DNA of 64,000 nucleotides from Mactra quadrangularis (taxonomy: Eukaryota > Mollusca > Bivalvia > Venerida > Mactridae): NCBI GenBank assembly GCA_025267735.1, contig CM046311.1, positions 23,086,020-23,150,019 of the forward strand, in the 5' to 3' direction. Below, one piece after another: positions 42,001 to 46,919 of this stretch. The notes beneath the pieces were generated by a model that was not told the DNA's origin, did no database searches, and saw only the letters and a list, made by a program, of their open reading frames with translations. The translations under genes were made by a program, and so were the position numbers. The stretch's first letter is position 1. Every line of letters starts with the position of its first letter.

Positions 42001-45000
42001 GTGTATTTCATTTTAGATATTTTGTAGACAGAGAACGCGATTTGCCTGGGAAAGAACAGAATTTTCATTACTGCAAACATGTACTAATGTAATATATCCA
42101 TATTTTCATGCTTTTCCCTTTCCACAATTTCTTATTAGTTCCCCAACAAAAAATTTCATACTTGCATTCTGGGACCAGGTATATACATGAATCATCAAAT
42201 GTATATACAACCATGTTAATGTGATTACTGTGCGTTACGCAGCGATAATCAGAATATTAAGTCAGTTATTTACCCGTGTGTACTCTTCAAATATGTATGT
42301 CCAATTAGTTTGATAACTCGGATCTACCCTTACTTTTCAATGACAATATGCCAAATTAAATATTGGATTACATTTACGCAATCTTTTTAAAATTTGTTTA
42401 AAAATCGAAGTATTGTTAGGGTTAATATCTATCTAAATTTCATCCCTTCTGTAAACATCTATATGAATAAGAAAGATATTATATTAAATATTGTGTTATC
42501 CTTACATGAGACTTTAATGGTAAAATCTGATGATTACAACTTTAAAGACCTTCTGACCAATTGGTCTGCTTCAGATTTTATAAAGGAAAGAAAACTCACT
42601 AAAGTCCGTAATTAAACATTAAGAAACGTTTGTCAAATTGCTTGTCCGAACACTCCTTAATATATTTTTTTCAGACAAAAGGAAATTTTTTTATCAATTA
42701 GGAAAAATATGAACAAATCTTAATTAATTTTTTTTTCTGTATAACGTGCGACTTTTCGTCGAGGTGTTTGTCTTGCCGTTAAAGCAGATGATTTTATATT
42801 TTTATTTTGATAATTTCAAGCAAAATAATTGTACATTTACTCCTAATTGGATTTGTTACTAAAACATGCTTCAATCGTTCTATGTAGATTAGTTTCATTG
42901 ATGAAACGGTATTTTATTTAGACAATATAAGAAGATACACCAATTAGCTCCAATAAGTAAGCAACTTGTTGATTTAATGAAATGTTATTTGGAGTATATG
43001 TATGCCCTTTAAATCCTCATAACCTTGATTTATTTCAGAAATTCTAGAACTGGGAGATAATGGAGGTGTTGTATCGTGCGATATAAGCAAAAAGATACCC
43101 CATGAAAACTATAATACAGATGAAGGCAAAAAATTTGCATATGATATAGCGTTGATTAAGTTAACAAAAGAAGTGAAGATGTCAAAATCTCTCTTACCAA
43201 TTTGTCTTCCGGATAAAAATGGTCAGTTATCATATATTTTGATACTGCAACCTTAAGCCAAGCGTAGATTAATATGAGGAAAAATCAAAATAGTATTGAT
43301 CAATTGCCATGACCGCAACTTTTTGGTATGGAAAGACAGAAACCCTCAGCTGCTGTCTCGAAAAAAAATATTTTCTGTGTAGTCAAGTAATAAATAATAT
43401 CACAGCTGGCTTATCATTGTCAACTTTCTAGCATTAAAGTTTACTAACTGTATTTTTATTGTTTTTCGTTTTTGTTAGGTTTGGTGCCGTAGCAACACAT
43501 TTTATAGGTCATATAACGGCGGACAGTCAATCTAATCTCGTTCATGGGAGGACTAAAATTCTGGATTTATCTGTTAACTAGATACTAAGCGCAAACTTTG
43601 ATCAGTGACTGGCGACTGATATACATAATTAAGAATAATTGAAACGATGAGGAATGGCCGAAGAAATAATTTCATGACCTCTAATTCATGTATATTATGT
43701 ATAATTTTAGCGACATTCAATAAAGGTGTTTATGGTGTGGTCACTGGATGGGGTAAATCAGTAGCTACTGGAAACACAAACAAGCATCTTCAACAAATGC
43801 AAATGAAAATACAAACATGTGAAGATGATGAAAATTTCAATAATGAAATCATGTTCTGTGCAGGAAGTAAAGGTAATGCATTGCCATTTAAGAACATCAA
43901 CATTATAGACATCATATACGACTATGACTCTCTCAGATTAAGTCATATACACTTCAAAAACAGTTTTTGTTAGTTTTATTTATTAGAAGAATTCACACAC
44001 ATTGATTCTAAACATAAAAAACCTGAAGAATAAAAAAAACCATTCACCATTACATTATCCAATATTTATTATGCATACTATATTACATCTATGATTCCCT
44101 TTTCTAACGTACATGGTATTTATATAAATATACTATATAAAGTTGACTGTTTTACTAGATTTGTTTATTTCAAGCGCGATAACTTAGCATTTAAAATAGA
44201 ACTTAACAATTAGAAAACATGATAACTAAGCAATTATGAAATGCTGAGTGTTTTTGGAGAGAAAACTTGATTGAAAGAGATTGGATGGGGGCGAAAAAGA
44301 AGATGACTTTTTATTGTCAACATTTATTGTTTGACATTCAAATTATAATGTATGTAGTCATTGGAAAACACAATACATTGTATATACATATACATTGTAT
44401 ACGTATAAATAGATACTTAAAACTTTAAATAAGAAAAGATAAAGCCAGAACAAGTAATTTGCGAAAATAAATCGCATAATTGAACTTTTAAAGTGACAAA
44501 ATACATATAAGTATATTTTCATAAAAGCATCAAGTATAAATGAACTTTTTTACGATTTCCCCACGGATATTAATAGAGTGCTTGTTTGAAACTGTATATA
44601 ATAACATGCCAGCAGCCATTTTGCCAACGTGCGTTCCACATGTAAAGTATTAACATACAAACAAATTGTCTCTATTTTTTAACCTTAGACCATAACTGTT
44701 TTTATCTTAACTTACAGTTGGGGACAAAGTAGTTGATGCCTGCCAAGGTGATAGTGGAGGACCATTTAGTGTACGTATGACAAATGATGAAACACGTTAT
44801 GTACAAATAGGTAAACCATATTCTTATTCATTGTGTAATCAGTACTTTATGTCGAATACACACGACGTGTATTTTACGAGCGATAATGAAATATCAACTA
44901 TATTTGTATATGGAATGTATCACATAACATGGAATGTTCAACATAATAGCATATCGATATTGTAATCGAATTCGAGGCATCAGATTAGTAGCTTTTTGCA

Positions 45001-46490
45001 TTATAGCACAACAAAAATCTACATTTTTGGTTTATTGACATGGATTGCGCAAGTAATTCGGTCTTAGTAAGCGCTATATTTGAAATGCATTACAAAATGT
45101 AGCGGCGTAGACATTCGACGGACATGTGCAATCAGATTCAGTACGAATGTATGTAGTTAGGTTAACCCAACGCGTGAATTAATAGCCCCCTGTTAACAAT
45201 ACCTGACATATATAATATCTGATAATATAGGACCACCATTTATCTGCTAAAATTGATAACAAGTTATGTAACCTCCGACCCGTTCCTGTTCTTTTCATAC
45301 ATTCAACTATATCCTCTATGTGCTTAAGTAGACACGCCTGCAATAGTCCAATGTCTTATATAGATCATTTTCATGTGGTGTAGGAAATCATGATCGGTTG
45401 ATAAGCATTTATCAGCGGGAGTAATCAACGTTGTGATTCTACGTGATACAGTGTGTTTGTAAATTTTAGACGTCGCATATCCTCTTTCTTATGACACCAC
45501 CAGAGTTTGCCCTGTTAAATCCATGTCCATACAGCGCTATTGGCGCATTGATTATACATATACTAGCTTTTGGTCAATCTAGACTACTTTGCGTCGCATG
45601 AACTTAATGTTCAAAAAAGATATGACATTTGTGCTATTTATTTGCATTTTATGTTGAGTTAAAGAGATAGTGAGCAAATTAAATTCCATGTTAAATGTTA
45701 CATTCAATATTCAAATAATATAATGATATTTCGTCTAGACATTATCTCCTTTTCTTGTTTTACGGTAACTTACTAGCCGTCATGAGAAATAAGTCAAATA
45801 TTGGCAGATATGTGATGATGTGTTTTTTTGCGCAAAAATCGTTATACCTTTCTTTTGGTAAATGTAAACGAACTACTTTTCTTTCATTAATTTTATACAG
45901 TTTACTCCAAGCAGTAACACAGTTAGCACTCACATAAGCTATGCTTTGGTTAACGGCAAGATGTTTCATCTAAAACTCACTGACTAACTAAGTAATATTT
46001 GTTACATTATGGTCAATTTAACTTGATGCTGACGGTGACGGCCATTTTGCTTTTTTGAAACGTAATTTTGTCCTTTACTCTTCAAATGACTCATTACCTG
46101 TACGCAAGCCCATTTAAGAGAAGAGATTCTACGTATTGTTGTATTTTAACCGCTCATAGCTTAGAGTTCAATGTATTTTGTGTTAGAAACGGCTTTGAGG
46201 TAAATGTTTTTTGTTGTAAGTCCAAGTGAGTGGTTGTGCATGAAAGTTTTGTCGTTTTAAAAACATCAAATTTGAGATGAAGGCCACGAACAAGACACTG
46301 TTGTTTAGTGTAAGGTCATTTGTTTTCAAATCATATGTCGGTGTTATGTTTGACCTTAATACGGTGGATATTTTTGTTTACTTCAGGTATTGTATCTTTT
46401 GGAAAAGGTTGCAAGAAAGAGCATGGCGTGTATACCAAACTTGAACCAAGTATGATCAAATGGATAAAAGAAACAATGAAAAAGCACTAA
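2..46490 (+). CDS. Complement factor B/C2-like serine protease (CCPs-VWA-trypsin), 5' partial, 14 exons in window
   Basis: In complement, factor B binds activated C3b through its CCP and VWA domains. After cleavage by a factor D-type protease it becomes the catalytic part of the C3 convertase; the protein is secreted. Joined exons: 2-83, 6412-6606, 7382-7573, 9324-9497, 9797-10026, 35747-35932, 36421-36546, 37301-37525, 40154-40281, 41787-41883, 43039-43221, 43711-43872, 44718-44810, 46387-46490. All introns are GT-AG and phases match, except at one frameshifted exon. About 725 residues are in view: CCPs about 1-214, VWA about 215-470, protease about 471-725. The triad is His about 535 (TAAHC), Asp about 581 (AYDIAL) and Ser about 673 (GDSGGP). 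MIDAS residues DISKS, GKGT and MSDG are present. At least four CCPs are indicated, against three in vertebrate factor B. The start codon and signal peptide lie upstream of the window. The factor B/C2 call is from domain order and motifs; another CCP-VWA-protease family member is possible. Confidence 0.85.
84..1117 (+). other. Intron sequence, nothing recognised
   Basis: First part of the 6.3-kb intron between the first two CCP exons. I see no coding exon, RNA gene or clear repeat in it. Short open frames here have no recognisable motif. Confidence 0.5.
1118..1210. mobile_element. 93-bp hairpin element (very short MITE)
   Basis: Near-perfect palindrome. The left arm from GGATAGAG through GTAGCAGTTTGATATG pairs with the right arm, which ends in CTCTATCC. 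The arms are about 43 bp with almost no loop (centre GAGCGAAGCGAG). It lies in the first intron, and its full-length inverted structure suggests a minimal foldback or MITE copy. No convincing target-site duplication was seen. Confidence 0.6.
1814..3111. mobile_element. TTAA-flanked foldback element, 1.3 kb, arms about 570 bp
   Basis: The sequence from 1814 (GGTGGGTCGGTACCTTACTC) reappears inverted up to 3111, and TTAA stands directly outside both ends (1810-1813 and 3112-3115). The arms run about 1814-2385 and 2545-3111, leaving a centre of about 160 bp. A TTAA duplication is used by piggyBac-like and Kolobok-like transposases. No transposase is encoded, so the element is non-autonomous. The short open frames in both arms are the same inverted sequence and are not genes. 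Confidence 0.8.
3297..5455. repeat. Palindromic minisatellite element: about 78-bp units in head-to-head arrays
   Basis: About nine units run on the + strand (about 3470-4130), each with GGCCAATCTTTCC, TGGCTAATTTTTCCCCC and GATGAAACTGTTGT, with a period of about 75-78 bp. About eleven units of the same sequence run inverted at about 4380-5250. Outside both arrays are matching inverted caps rich in CCCCGGGGAAAAAAAGGCCT (3320-3420 and 5300-5440). The outermost ends are CCGGTGTA and TACACCGG. The centre (4200-4350) is unique and carries three CGGACAAGT motifs. Since the unit is close to a multiple of three, long frames stay open on both strands; they are not evidence of protein. Confidence 0.85.
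5456..6411 (+). other. Intron sequence, nothing recognised
   Basis: End of the first intron. I see no repeat or exon. The last bases form a clear polypyrimidine tract with AG at 6410-6411, the acceptor of the next CCP exon. Confidence 0.5.
6412..6606 (+). CDS. Exon b: complete CCP domain
   Basis: 65 codons, phase 1 in and out, with acceptor TTTTTTCAG and donor GTTAGT. Four cysteines (IVC, LSC, VLC, FGC) and a Gly-Tyr after the second match the sushi pattern. The usual Trp between Cys3 and Cys4 is replaced by Phe. Three Asn-x-Ser/Thr sequons near the N-terminus (NAS, NIT, NVT) suggest glycosylation. Donor strength is modest. Confidence 0.8.
6607..7381 (+). other. Intron with short degenerate repeats of exon-end sequence
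   Basis: 775-bp intron. The segment TGTGAACGTTAGTATAT at the end of exon b recurs at about 6669-6685, and TTTTGCTGAAAG-type motifs recur three to four times between 6645 and 6835. This looks like local tandem duplication of the exon-intron boundary. Nothing else is recognised. Confidence 0.5.
7382..7573 (+). CDS. Exon c: complete CCP domain with an extra cysteine
   Basis: 64 codons, phase 1 in and out. It starts after TATTTTCAG and ends at donor GTAAAA within GAAGACAGTAAAAC. Motifs are TCEPP, then GRV, YFYC, EWTC, DGSWD and a final CVVC. A canonical CCP has four cysteines; this exon has five because the end reads Cys-Val-Val-Cys. The Gly-Ser-Trp before the last Cys is typical of the fold. 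Confidence 0.85.
7574..9323 (+). other. Intron, nothing recognised
   Basis: 1.75-kb AT-rich intron between two CCP exons. I find no repeat shared with other parts of the window and no exon-like segment. Short open frames (for example 8447-8680 on the minus strand) show no motif. Confidence 0.45.
9324..9497 (+). CDS. Exon d: short CCP domain with five cysteines
   Basis: 58 codons, phase 1 in and out, with acceptor ATTTCAG and donor GTAATG. Visible motifs: RCSPPC at the start, GATV, YRGDTVKIGC, RTC, and AWSGKPIDC at the end. This is the last CCP before the VWA domain. It is shorter than the usual 60-65 residues and has an additional Cys near the N-terminus. Confidence 0.8.
9797..10026 (+). CDS. 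Exon e: CCP-VWA linker and start of VWA domain (MIDAS DISKS)
   Basis: Phase 1 in, phase 0 out; donor GTAGGT. The first about 45 residues are a polar linker with basic stretches (QARSIKKSNSR). That is where factor B is cleaved by factor D in vertebrates, so the linker is a candidate activation site by inference. Then come DVYFLVD and DISKS, the DxSxS metal-ion-dependent adhesion motif that begins the VWA fold, followed by a helix ending at LKALLPQ. Confidence 0.85.
10027..10273 (+). other. Start of the 25.7-kb VWA intron, nothing recognised
   Basis: Donor-side intron sequence before the first repeat. No exon or repeat is seen. Confidence 0.4.
10274..10870 (+). mobile_element. Repeat element with TCCCATGGGAGAATTCTCCC clusters, copy 1
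   Basis: From AACACAGTCCGGAATAT onward it matches, inverted, the segment 34435-34935 near the other end of the same intron. The inner part (10450-10830) holds several imperfect palindromic units built from GGGAGAATTCTCCC, CCCATGGGA and GTGGGAGAAATCCC. Open frames here come from the repetition and are not genes. No transposase is present; the family is unclassified. Confidence 0.7.
11108..12100 (+). repeat. Satellite-like tandem array, about 150-bp period, about 7 units
   Basis: The core CACTAGCCTGACCCCAGGAC recurs with variation at about 11150, 11299, 11463, 11605, 11772, 11922 and 12028. Each is followed by GATACAGGCTT, AGCTGATAATTTTG, a CTTGAACTTCATAACATT-like segment and GATGGCAGTCATC. 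Units are diverged (many substitutions and indels), so the array is old. It lies in the VWA intron. Confidence 0.75.
12818..13474. mobile_element. MITE, CAGTATAACC family, 657 bp
   Basis: The ends are CAGTATAACCTGCATTAA and its inverse TTAATGCAGGTTATACTG. TA stands on both outer sides (12816-12817 and 13475-13476), consistent with a TA target duplication. Subterminal sequence repeats motifs such as GGCTGCTTACTGCAGGTGG on both sides. It is related to the copy at 38487-39690. No coding capacity. Confidence 0.75.
13539..13698 (+). repeat. Direct repeat, copy 1 (about 150 bp)
   Basis: Shares TTAGTCTTAATT, AAGATCTGTG, TTGAACCTGGGATATCAG, GGTTGCCATAGTAAT and CTTCTTTCATTGGTTAATTT with 13931-14086 in the same order and orientation. 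Confidence 0.65.
13931..14086 (+). repeat. Direct repeat, copy 2 (about 150 bp)
   Basis: Second copy of the segment at 13539-13698, same orientation, about 230 bp of spacer between them, with few substitutions. Local tandem duplication or two copies of one dispersed element. Confidence 0.65.
14565..15700 (+). repeat. Long inverted repeat, left arm (about 1.1 kb)
   Basis: Matches the reverse complement of about 27730-28902. Shared pieces include GTTTAAATCT with GTGTTTATT near 14570/28895, AACAGCGAGTGGTATACCT, GGTTACATGATTACGTCCCT, a complete SINE at the same place in both arms (15006-15285 and 28190-28462), and GGAGATATTTTATCC with GATTCGAAAG near the inner end. The arms differ by scattered substitutions and indels. 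No transposase was found between them. Confidence 0.7.
15006..15285 (+). mobile_element. tRNA-derived SINE (family A) inside the left inverted arm
   Basis: The head resembles a tRNA: TTTAGCTCAGTTGGTAG (A box) and later ATTCCCGGGCAAAGC. The body has CATGAAATGATTTCTATGG, TTTTCCCTCCTATCATTGAT, CAGTCACTGACGAAAATACA and TCATATGACC. The tail ends in CAACGGCGTTGGACCCAACT. The same body is in copies at 21451, 28190, 34231, 35443, 36730, 43478 and 60080. Confidence 0.75.
15589..15880 (-). repeat. Dispersed repeat, inverted relative to 16862-17120
   Basis: Read on the minus strand it contains ATTGGTCACAATAAGGAGATTG, a CCGCCTACCACGGAC-like stretch, TTTAAGCGCCAGTTAT and AGAGATCTTGG, all present in order at 16862-17120 on the + strand. 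The translated fragments also look alike (SHNKE..., FRLPRTL...), but both contain stops and shifts. It may be a relic of a coding transposable element; the family is not recognised. Confidence 0.55.
16862..17120 (+). repeat. Dispersed repeat, partner of 15589-15880
   Basis: Contains ATCAATAAGTCACAATAAGG, CCGTCTACCAAGGACGCTT and AAGCGCCAGTTATCTACAG in the same order as the minus strand of 15589-15880. The 63-codon open frame here (16879-17070) has a counterpart there, so it is more likely a relic than a host gene. Confidence 0.55.
17121..20526 (+). other. Intron region, mostly unrecognised; possible small transcript parts
   Basis: Very AT-rich to about 18170, then a less AT-rich part at 18600-19500. 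A segment at 19706-19792 has acceptor-like TTTTTCAG before it and donor-like GTAAAT after it but no extended reading frame; it might be a non-coding exon. A 130-codon minus-strand frame (18502-18894) shows no domain or splice support and is not called. Confidence 0.35.
21451..21685 (+). mobile_element. tRNA-derived SINE (family A)
   Basis: Head GGCTAGATCAGTTTGTAGCAC and B box GTGGGTTCGATTCCGGGTT, then the shared body (GCATACTTTTGTGGAGCTTG, CATTCTCCCTCCTACCAATG) and a tail with CCAGCCTTTCCGGAGTA. Lies inside the TACG-rich element, so it inserted later or was carried with it. Confidence 0.7.
23235..23535 (+). repeat. Dispersed repeat, inverted partner of 33440-33800
   Basis: AAGATCTGTGTGAACTA, GAATAAATATGTTTAGACAA and AGGTCGAGGTGTTCCGAATG occur here and inverted at 33440-33630 in the opposite order. 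The outer part is more diverged. No coding content. Confidence 0.6.
24742..24975 (+). mobile_element. Degenerate tRNA-derived SINE (family B)
   Basis: GTAGTTAGCATGTCT, AATCCGGAGATC, AGGTCATACC, TGGTAGGGTAAGTTAGTACTG, GTCCAGGAAA and TATATGAC appear in the same order as in the well-preserved copy at 48964-49195. The tRNA-like head has lost parts of both box sequences. Confidence 0.65.
25123..25241. mobile_element. 119-bp hairpin MITE with 7-8 bp target duplication
   Basis: Arms of about 52 bp, CACAGGAGCTTGACATTTT to its inverse, around a short T-rich loop. CTAATAC flanks both sides (25116-25122 and 25242-25248). A 7-8 bp duplication is close to the 8 bp used by hAT-type transposases; classification is inference. 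Confidence 0.75.
25816..26105 (+). ncRNA. Possible terminal exon of an intronic non-coding transcript
   Basis: A polypyrimidine-AG (TTTTCTATTTTCAG) precedes this segment, and AATAAA occurs at about 26091 followed by a T/G-rich stretch. There is no open frame of note. Together with 19706-19792 it could be a non-coding RNA on the same strand as the host gene. This is a weak, purely signal-based suggestion. Confidence 0.15.
26327..26535. mobile_element. MITE, 209 bp, TIR ATGCAACACTGCTCT
   Basis: ATGCAACACTGCTCT at the left end is exactly inverted at the right end (AGAGCAGTGTTGCAT). The interior is AT-rich and non-coding. Flanks share TAGAT, which may be part of a duplicated target. Confidence 0.65.
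26690..26975 (-). mobile_element. SINE-like repeat, minus strand, related tail
   Basis: TTTAACGCCGTATCAACACA and GGTCATTTCACGGCGTCCA match, in reverse, the 3' tail of family A SINEs. The body (CTTCCATAAGGCCGG) differs, so this may be a different SINE sharing the tail module. The head is not recognised. Confidence 0.45.
27730..28902 (-). repeat. Long inverted repeat, right arm (about 1.1 kb)
   Basis: Reverse-complement partner of 14565-15700 (see that entry). The inner end carries an open frame with ...LLFGFESRRFLRYACN that corresponds to a broken frame on the minus strand near 15490-15690, so the arms derive from one ancestral sequence with perhaps a small coding portion. Confidence 0.7.
28190..28462 (-). 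mobile_element. tRNA-derived SINE (family A) inside the right inverted arm
   Basis: Reads on the minus strand from TTTAGCTCAGTTGGTAGCAC to the tail GGCGTTGGACCCAACT. It occupies the same position in the right arm as 15006-15285 does in the left arm, so the SINE was present before the two arms separated. Confidence 0.75.
29189..29532 (-). mobile_element. MITE of the GGGACCTTAGTC family, copy 1
   Basis: About 344 bp. The ends GGGATGTTAGTCAGTT and ACTGACCAAGGTCCC are imperfect inverted repeats. The interior shares GGAATCCTCGGATTTTATC, ATACTTAGCC and GGCAAATTGACAT with copies at 42257, 48111 and 59591. Confidence 0.7.
29533..31075 (+). other. Intron region before the transposase relic, nothing recognised
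   Basis: AT-rich, no exon or shared repeat seen. The terminal inverted repeats of the following Tc1-like element could not be located with confidence here. Confidence 0.35.
31076..32207 (+). pseudogene. Decayed Tc1-like (DD34E) transposase with an apparent intron
   Basis: Starts with an HTH region (MPRLRTELRGQAIELLQAG, then TSTRQVARMM...STISRLW) at 31076-31214. A GT-AG intron with a TTTCAG acceptor occupies 31215-31327, phase 1. It continues with a second HTH and the catalytic motifs: first Asp in FSDES near 31635, second Asp in QHDNARPH, and Glu in NPIEHLWDELDRR, 34 residues apart, as in Tc1. Ends near AEEGHTRY-stop. At least one frameshift sits at TTTTTTCC about 31630, and others lie at about 31800-31860 and after 32050, so it is not functional as read. 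Inserted in the VWA intron, same strand as the host gene. Confidence 0.85.
32208..33439 (+). other. Intron region, nothing recognised
   Basis: After the transposase stop there is an AATAAA at about 32254. Otherwise no repeat or exon is recognised. Confidence 0.35.
33440..33800 (-). repeat. Dispersed repeat, inverted partner of 23235-23535
   Basis: Contains GAACACCCTCGACCTTTC, ACACACAGATCTTTGTCTAAAC and CATGTACTTGTTTACAT, the reverse-complement counterparts of the 23.2-23.5 kb segment. Similarity is patchy. Confidence 0.55.
34231..34450 (-). mobile_element. tRNA-derived SINE (family A), degraded head
   Basis: GTAGCAACACATTGTAG, ACTAAGCACATACTCTGTGACTGACAAC and a diverged body follow the reverse complement of family A. 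The tRNA-like head is missing or replaced at the boundary with the next repeat. Confidence 0.55.
34435..34935 (-). mobile_element. Repeat element with GGGAGAATT palindromes, copy 2
   Basis: Inverted copy of 10274-10870. ATCTGGATGAAAGTTTACTGG, TGTAGATCTACATTTATTG and GGACTGTGTTAATTAT match its reverse complement. The palindromic part is shorter (34480-34750). Confidence 0.7.
35443..35556 (+). mobile_element. Truncated SINE (family A)
   Basis: AAGCTAAGTTGGTACCACACATCGA resembles the A-box region, then jumps directly to CATTCTCCCTCCTACCAATG and GTCAGTCAATAACGAAAGTATGCGC. The B box and part of the body are deleted and the tail is lost. Confidence 0.6.
35747..35932 (+). CDS. Exon f: VWA domain, second part, with a one-base frameshift
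   Basis: After the acceptor TTTATTGCAG the phase-0 frame reads LGISDKPYGTRLAFF, matching the VWA beta-strand after helix 1. At the T7 run (35786-35792) the frame must move by one base to continue as FAGGTFEARND and onward to the donor GTAAAT at 35933. The exon is 186 bp, whereas joining phase 0 to phase 1 needs a length of 3n+1, so one base is missing. Assembly error, heterozygous allele or true inactivation are all possible. Conserved sequence on both sides argues against long-standing decay. Confidence 0.8.
36006..36112 (-). mobile_element. Short SINE-tail fragment
   Basis: GGGTTTTACGGCGCACCAACACAG followed by AGGTTATATCGCGC matches in form the reverse of the SINE tails seen elsewhere. Preceded by a (TTTG)n run. 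In the intron after exon f. Confidence 0.45.
36421..36546 (+). CDS. Exon g: VWA domain, MIDAS Thr and Asp
   Basis: 42 codons, phase 1 both ends, donor GTAAGT. It begins GKGTAISTALLDVG, where the Thr corresponds to the second MIDAS position, and ends VVIIMSDG, where the Asp is the third. The middle (KKQSYNKGQRTRNADQ) is basic and polar, as in factor B between these positions. Confidence 0.85.
36730..37030 (+). mobile_element. tRNA-derived SINE (family A), well preserved
   Basis: Head AGCTAGCCCAGTTTGGTAGCAC and B box GTAGGTTTGATTCCTGG. The body has GCATACTTTTGTATAGCTTG, CGGTCATTCTCCCTCC and CGAAAGTATGCGCTTCGTAG; the tail has CCGCCGTTATATGACATATA and ACGGCTCTAACCCAATTAA. In the intron between exons g and h. 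Confidence 0.8.
37301..37525 (+). CDS. Exon h: end of VWA domain
   Basis: 75 codons, phase 1 both ends, with TTTTTATTAG acceptor and GTAAAC donor. It reads GWYNKEGNPTDIADKLKK, then AEIFSILLGADKLN, the beta-strand/helix end of a VWA fold with the local-scale hydrophobic core (IFSILLGA). An acidic helix ends the exon (EDQLDEVIKQMIENG). It replaces the factor B region between VWA and the protease linker. Confidence 0.8.
38487..39690. mobile_element. MITE-like element, CAGTGTAACC family, 1.2 kb
   Basis: Left end CAGTGTAACCTGCATTAATG and right end with inverse GGTAACACTG, with TA outside each (38485-38486 and 39691-39692). Subterminal GCGGTCACCTGCTGT and GCGGCCAG repeats occur several times near the left end and once near the right. 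Related to 12818-13474. No coding capacity. In the intron between exons h and i. Confidence 0.75.
40154..40281 (+). CDS. Exon i: linker Cys-Gly and start of protease domain without an IVGG site
   Basis: Phase 1 in, phase 0 out; donor GTAAGT. LNLQCG corresponds to the Cys-Gly of factor B/C2 whose Cys bonds to the protease domain. Then comes a stretch where a typical trypsin-like zymogen would have Arg-Ile-Val-Gly-Gly; here it reads KPVNKHDAVKGAWPW. The WPW is canonical, but the Ile and both Gly are absent. Factor B and C2 also lack this activation site, so this supports the family call. Confidence 0.85.
41787..41883 (+). CDS. Exon j: protease catalytic His
   Basis: Phase 0 in, phase 1 out; donor GTAAAT. 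Reads KNGVLVCGGSLIDSKWILTAAHC, with the catalytic His in TAAHC (about residue 535 of the visible protein) and the Cys pair of the His loop. Confidence 0.9.
42257..42607 (+). mobile_element. MITE of the GGGACCTTAGTC family, copy 4
   Basis: Starts AAGTCAGTTATTTACCC and ends CACTAAAGTCC; the interior shares GTACTCTTCAAA, CCAATTAG and TGGTCTGCTTC-type motifs with the copy at 59591. Its open frame (42394-42615) is incidental. In the intron between exons j and k. Confidence 0.65.
43039..43221 (+). CDS. Exon k: protease catalytic Asp
   Basis: 61 codons, phase 1 both ends; donor GTCAGT. Contains an IPHENYNTDEG stretch before FAYDIALIKL, where the Asp is the catalytic one (about residue 581), and ends LLPICLPDKNG, the usual Pro-Ile-Cys-Leu-Pro of trypsin-like proteases. 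Confidence 0.9.
43478..43682 (-). mobile_element. SINE (family A), head truncated
   Basis: Reverse complement of the family A body: GTAGCAACACATTTTATAGG, CTAAGCGCAAACTTTGATCAG, GAAATAATTTCATGACC. The tRNA-like head is missing. It ends about 30 bp before the next exon's acceptor. Confidence 0.65.
43711..43872 (+). CDS. Exon l: protease middle, Gly-Trp-Gly segment
   Basis: 54 codons, phase 1 both ends, donor GTAATG. GVYGVVTGWGKS is the conserved segment after the Asp loop, then LQQMQMKIQTC and IMFCAGSKG, the 'FCAG' that precedes the active-site Ser loop. Confidence 0.85.
44718..44810 (+). CDS. Exon m: protease catalytic Ser
   Basis: 31 codons, phase 1 both ends. Reads VGDKVVDACQGDSGGPF, with the catalytic Ser (about residue 673) and, six positions before, an Asp at the chymotrypsin 189 position that predicts Arg/Lys cleavage specificity. 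In vertebrate factor B that Asp is displaced, so the pocket here is more trypsin-like. Confidence 0.9.
46387..46490 (+). CDS. Exon n: protease C-terminus and stop
   Basis: After CTTCAG it reads GIVSFGKGC then EHGVYTKL and the C-terminal helix MIKWIKETMKKH-stop (46488-46490). SFG replaces the usual SWG; the Cys of the 191-220 bridge and Gly-226 are present. No C-terminal membrane anchor, consistent with a secreted protein. Confidence 0.9.
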
Positions 46491-46913
46491 ATTGGAATGC
46501 TATTGTGTCAACCTGTTTTAACGACGAAATCCCAACTCGGAAAATTGTTATCTGCTTATGGCTTACCTAACTATTGAACAATGATATTTTTAGTTTTTAC
46601 ACTTCATAAACACTTAATTATTGCGATTAAAAGTTATCGCTTAATTATTGATTCAATAAGATTCTAATATTAATCTAATAACTAATATTAGGCTTCTGTA
46701 TAGACAGTGGGTTAGGTTGACTGTATGCCACCATTAAGACTGATTGAAAATAACTAGAAAGAATAACTGTTACATACATATTTTTGACATTATCACACAC
46801 CAAAGTCGTACAAATGATATTATGGTTAAAATTGGTATTGTATGTATTTTTGTGTTCAAATATCACTTGTCATGTTTATTTGTAAATATTTTATCCATCG
46901 TTGTTTTATGCTT

Positions 46914-46919
46914 AATAAA
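46914..46919 (+). terminator. Candidate polyadenylation signal AATAAA of the factor B-like gene
   Basis: First clear AATAAA after the stop codon, about 425 bases downstream. It gives a 3' UTR of about 450 bases. There is no transcript evidence. Confidence 0.4.

Noticed and set aside
42394..42615. 73-codon frame as an extra exon of the protease gene
   Set aside because: It lies within a MITE copy whose relatives at 29206-29436 and 59648-59857 show similar accidental frames.
10040..46386. Reading the two halves of the gene as two separate genes because of the 25.7-kb intron
   Set aside because: Exon e ends in phase 0 within the VWA domain and exon f starts in phase 0 with the next VWA strand; neither half has its own start or stop.
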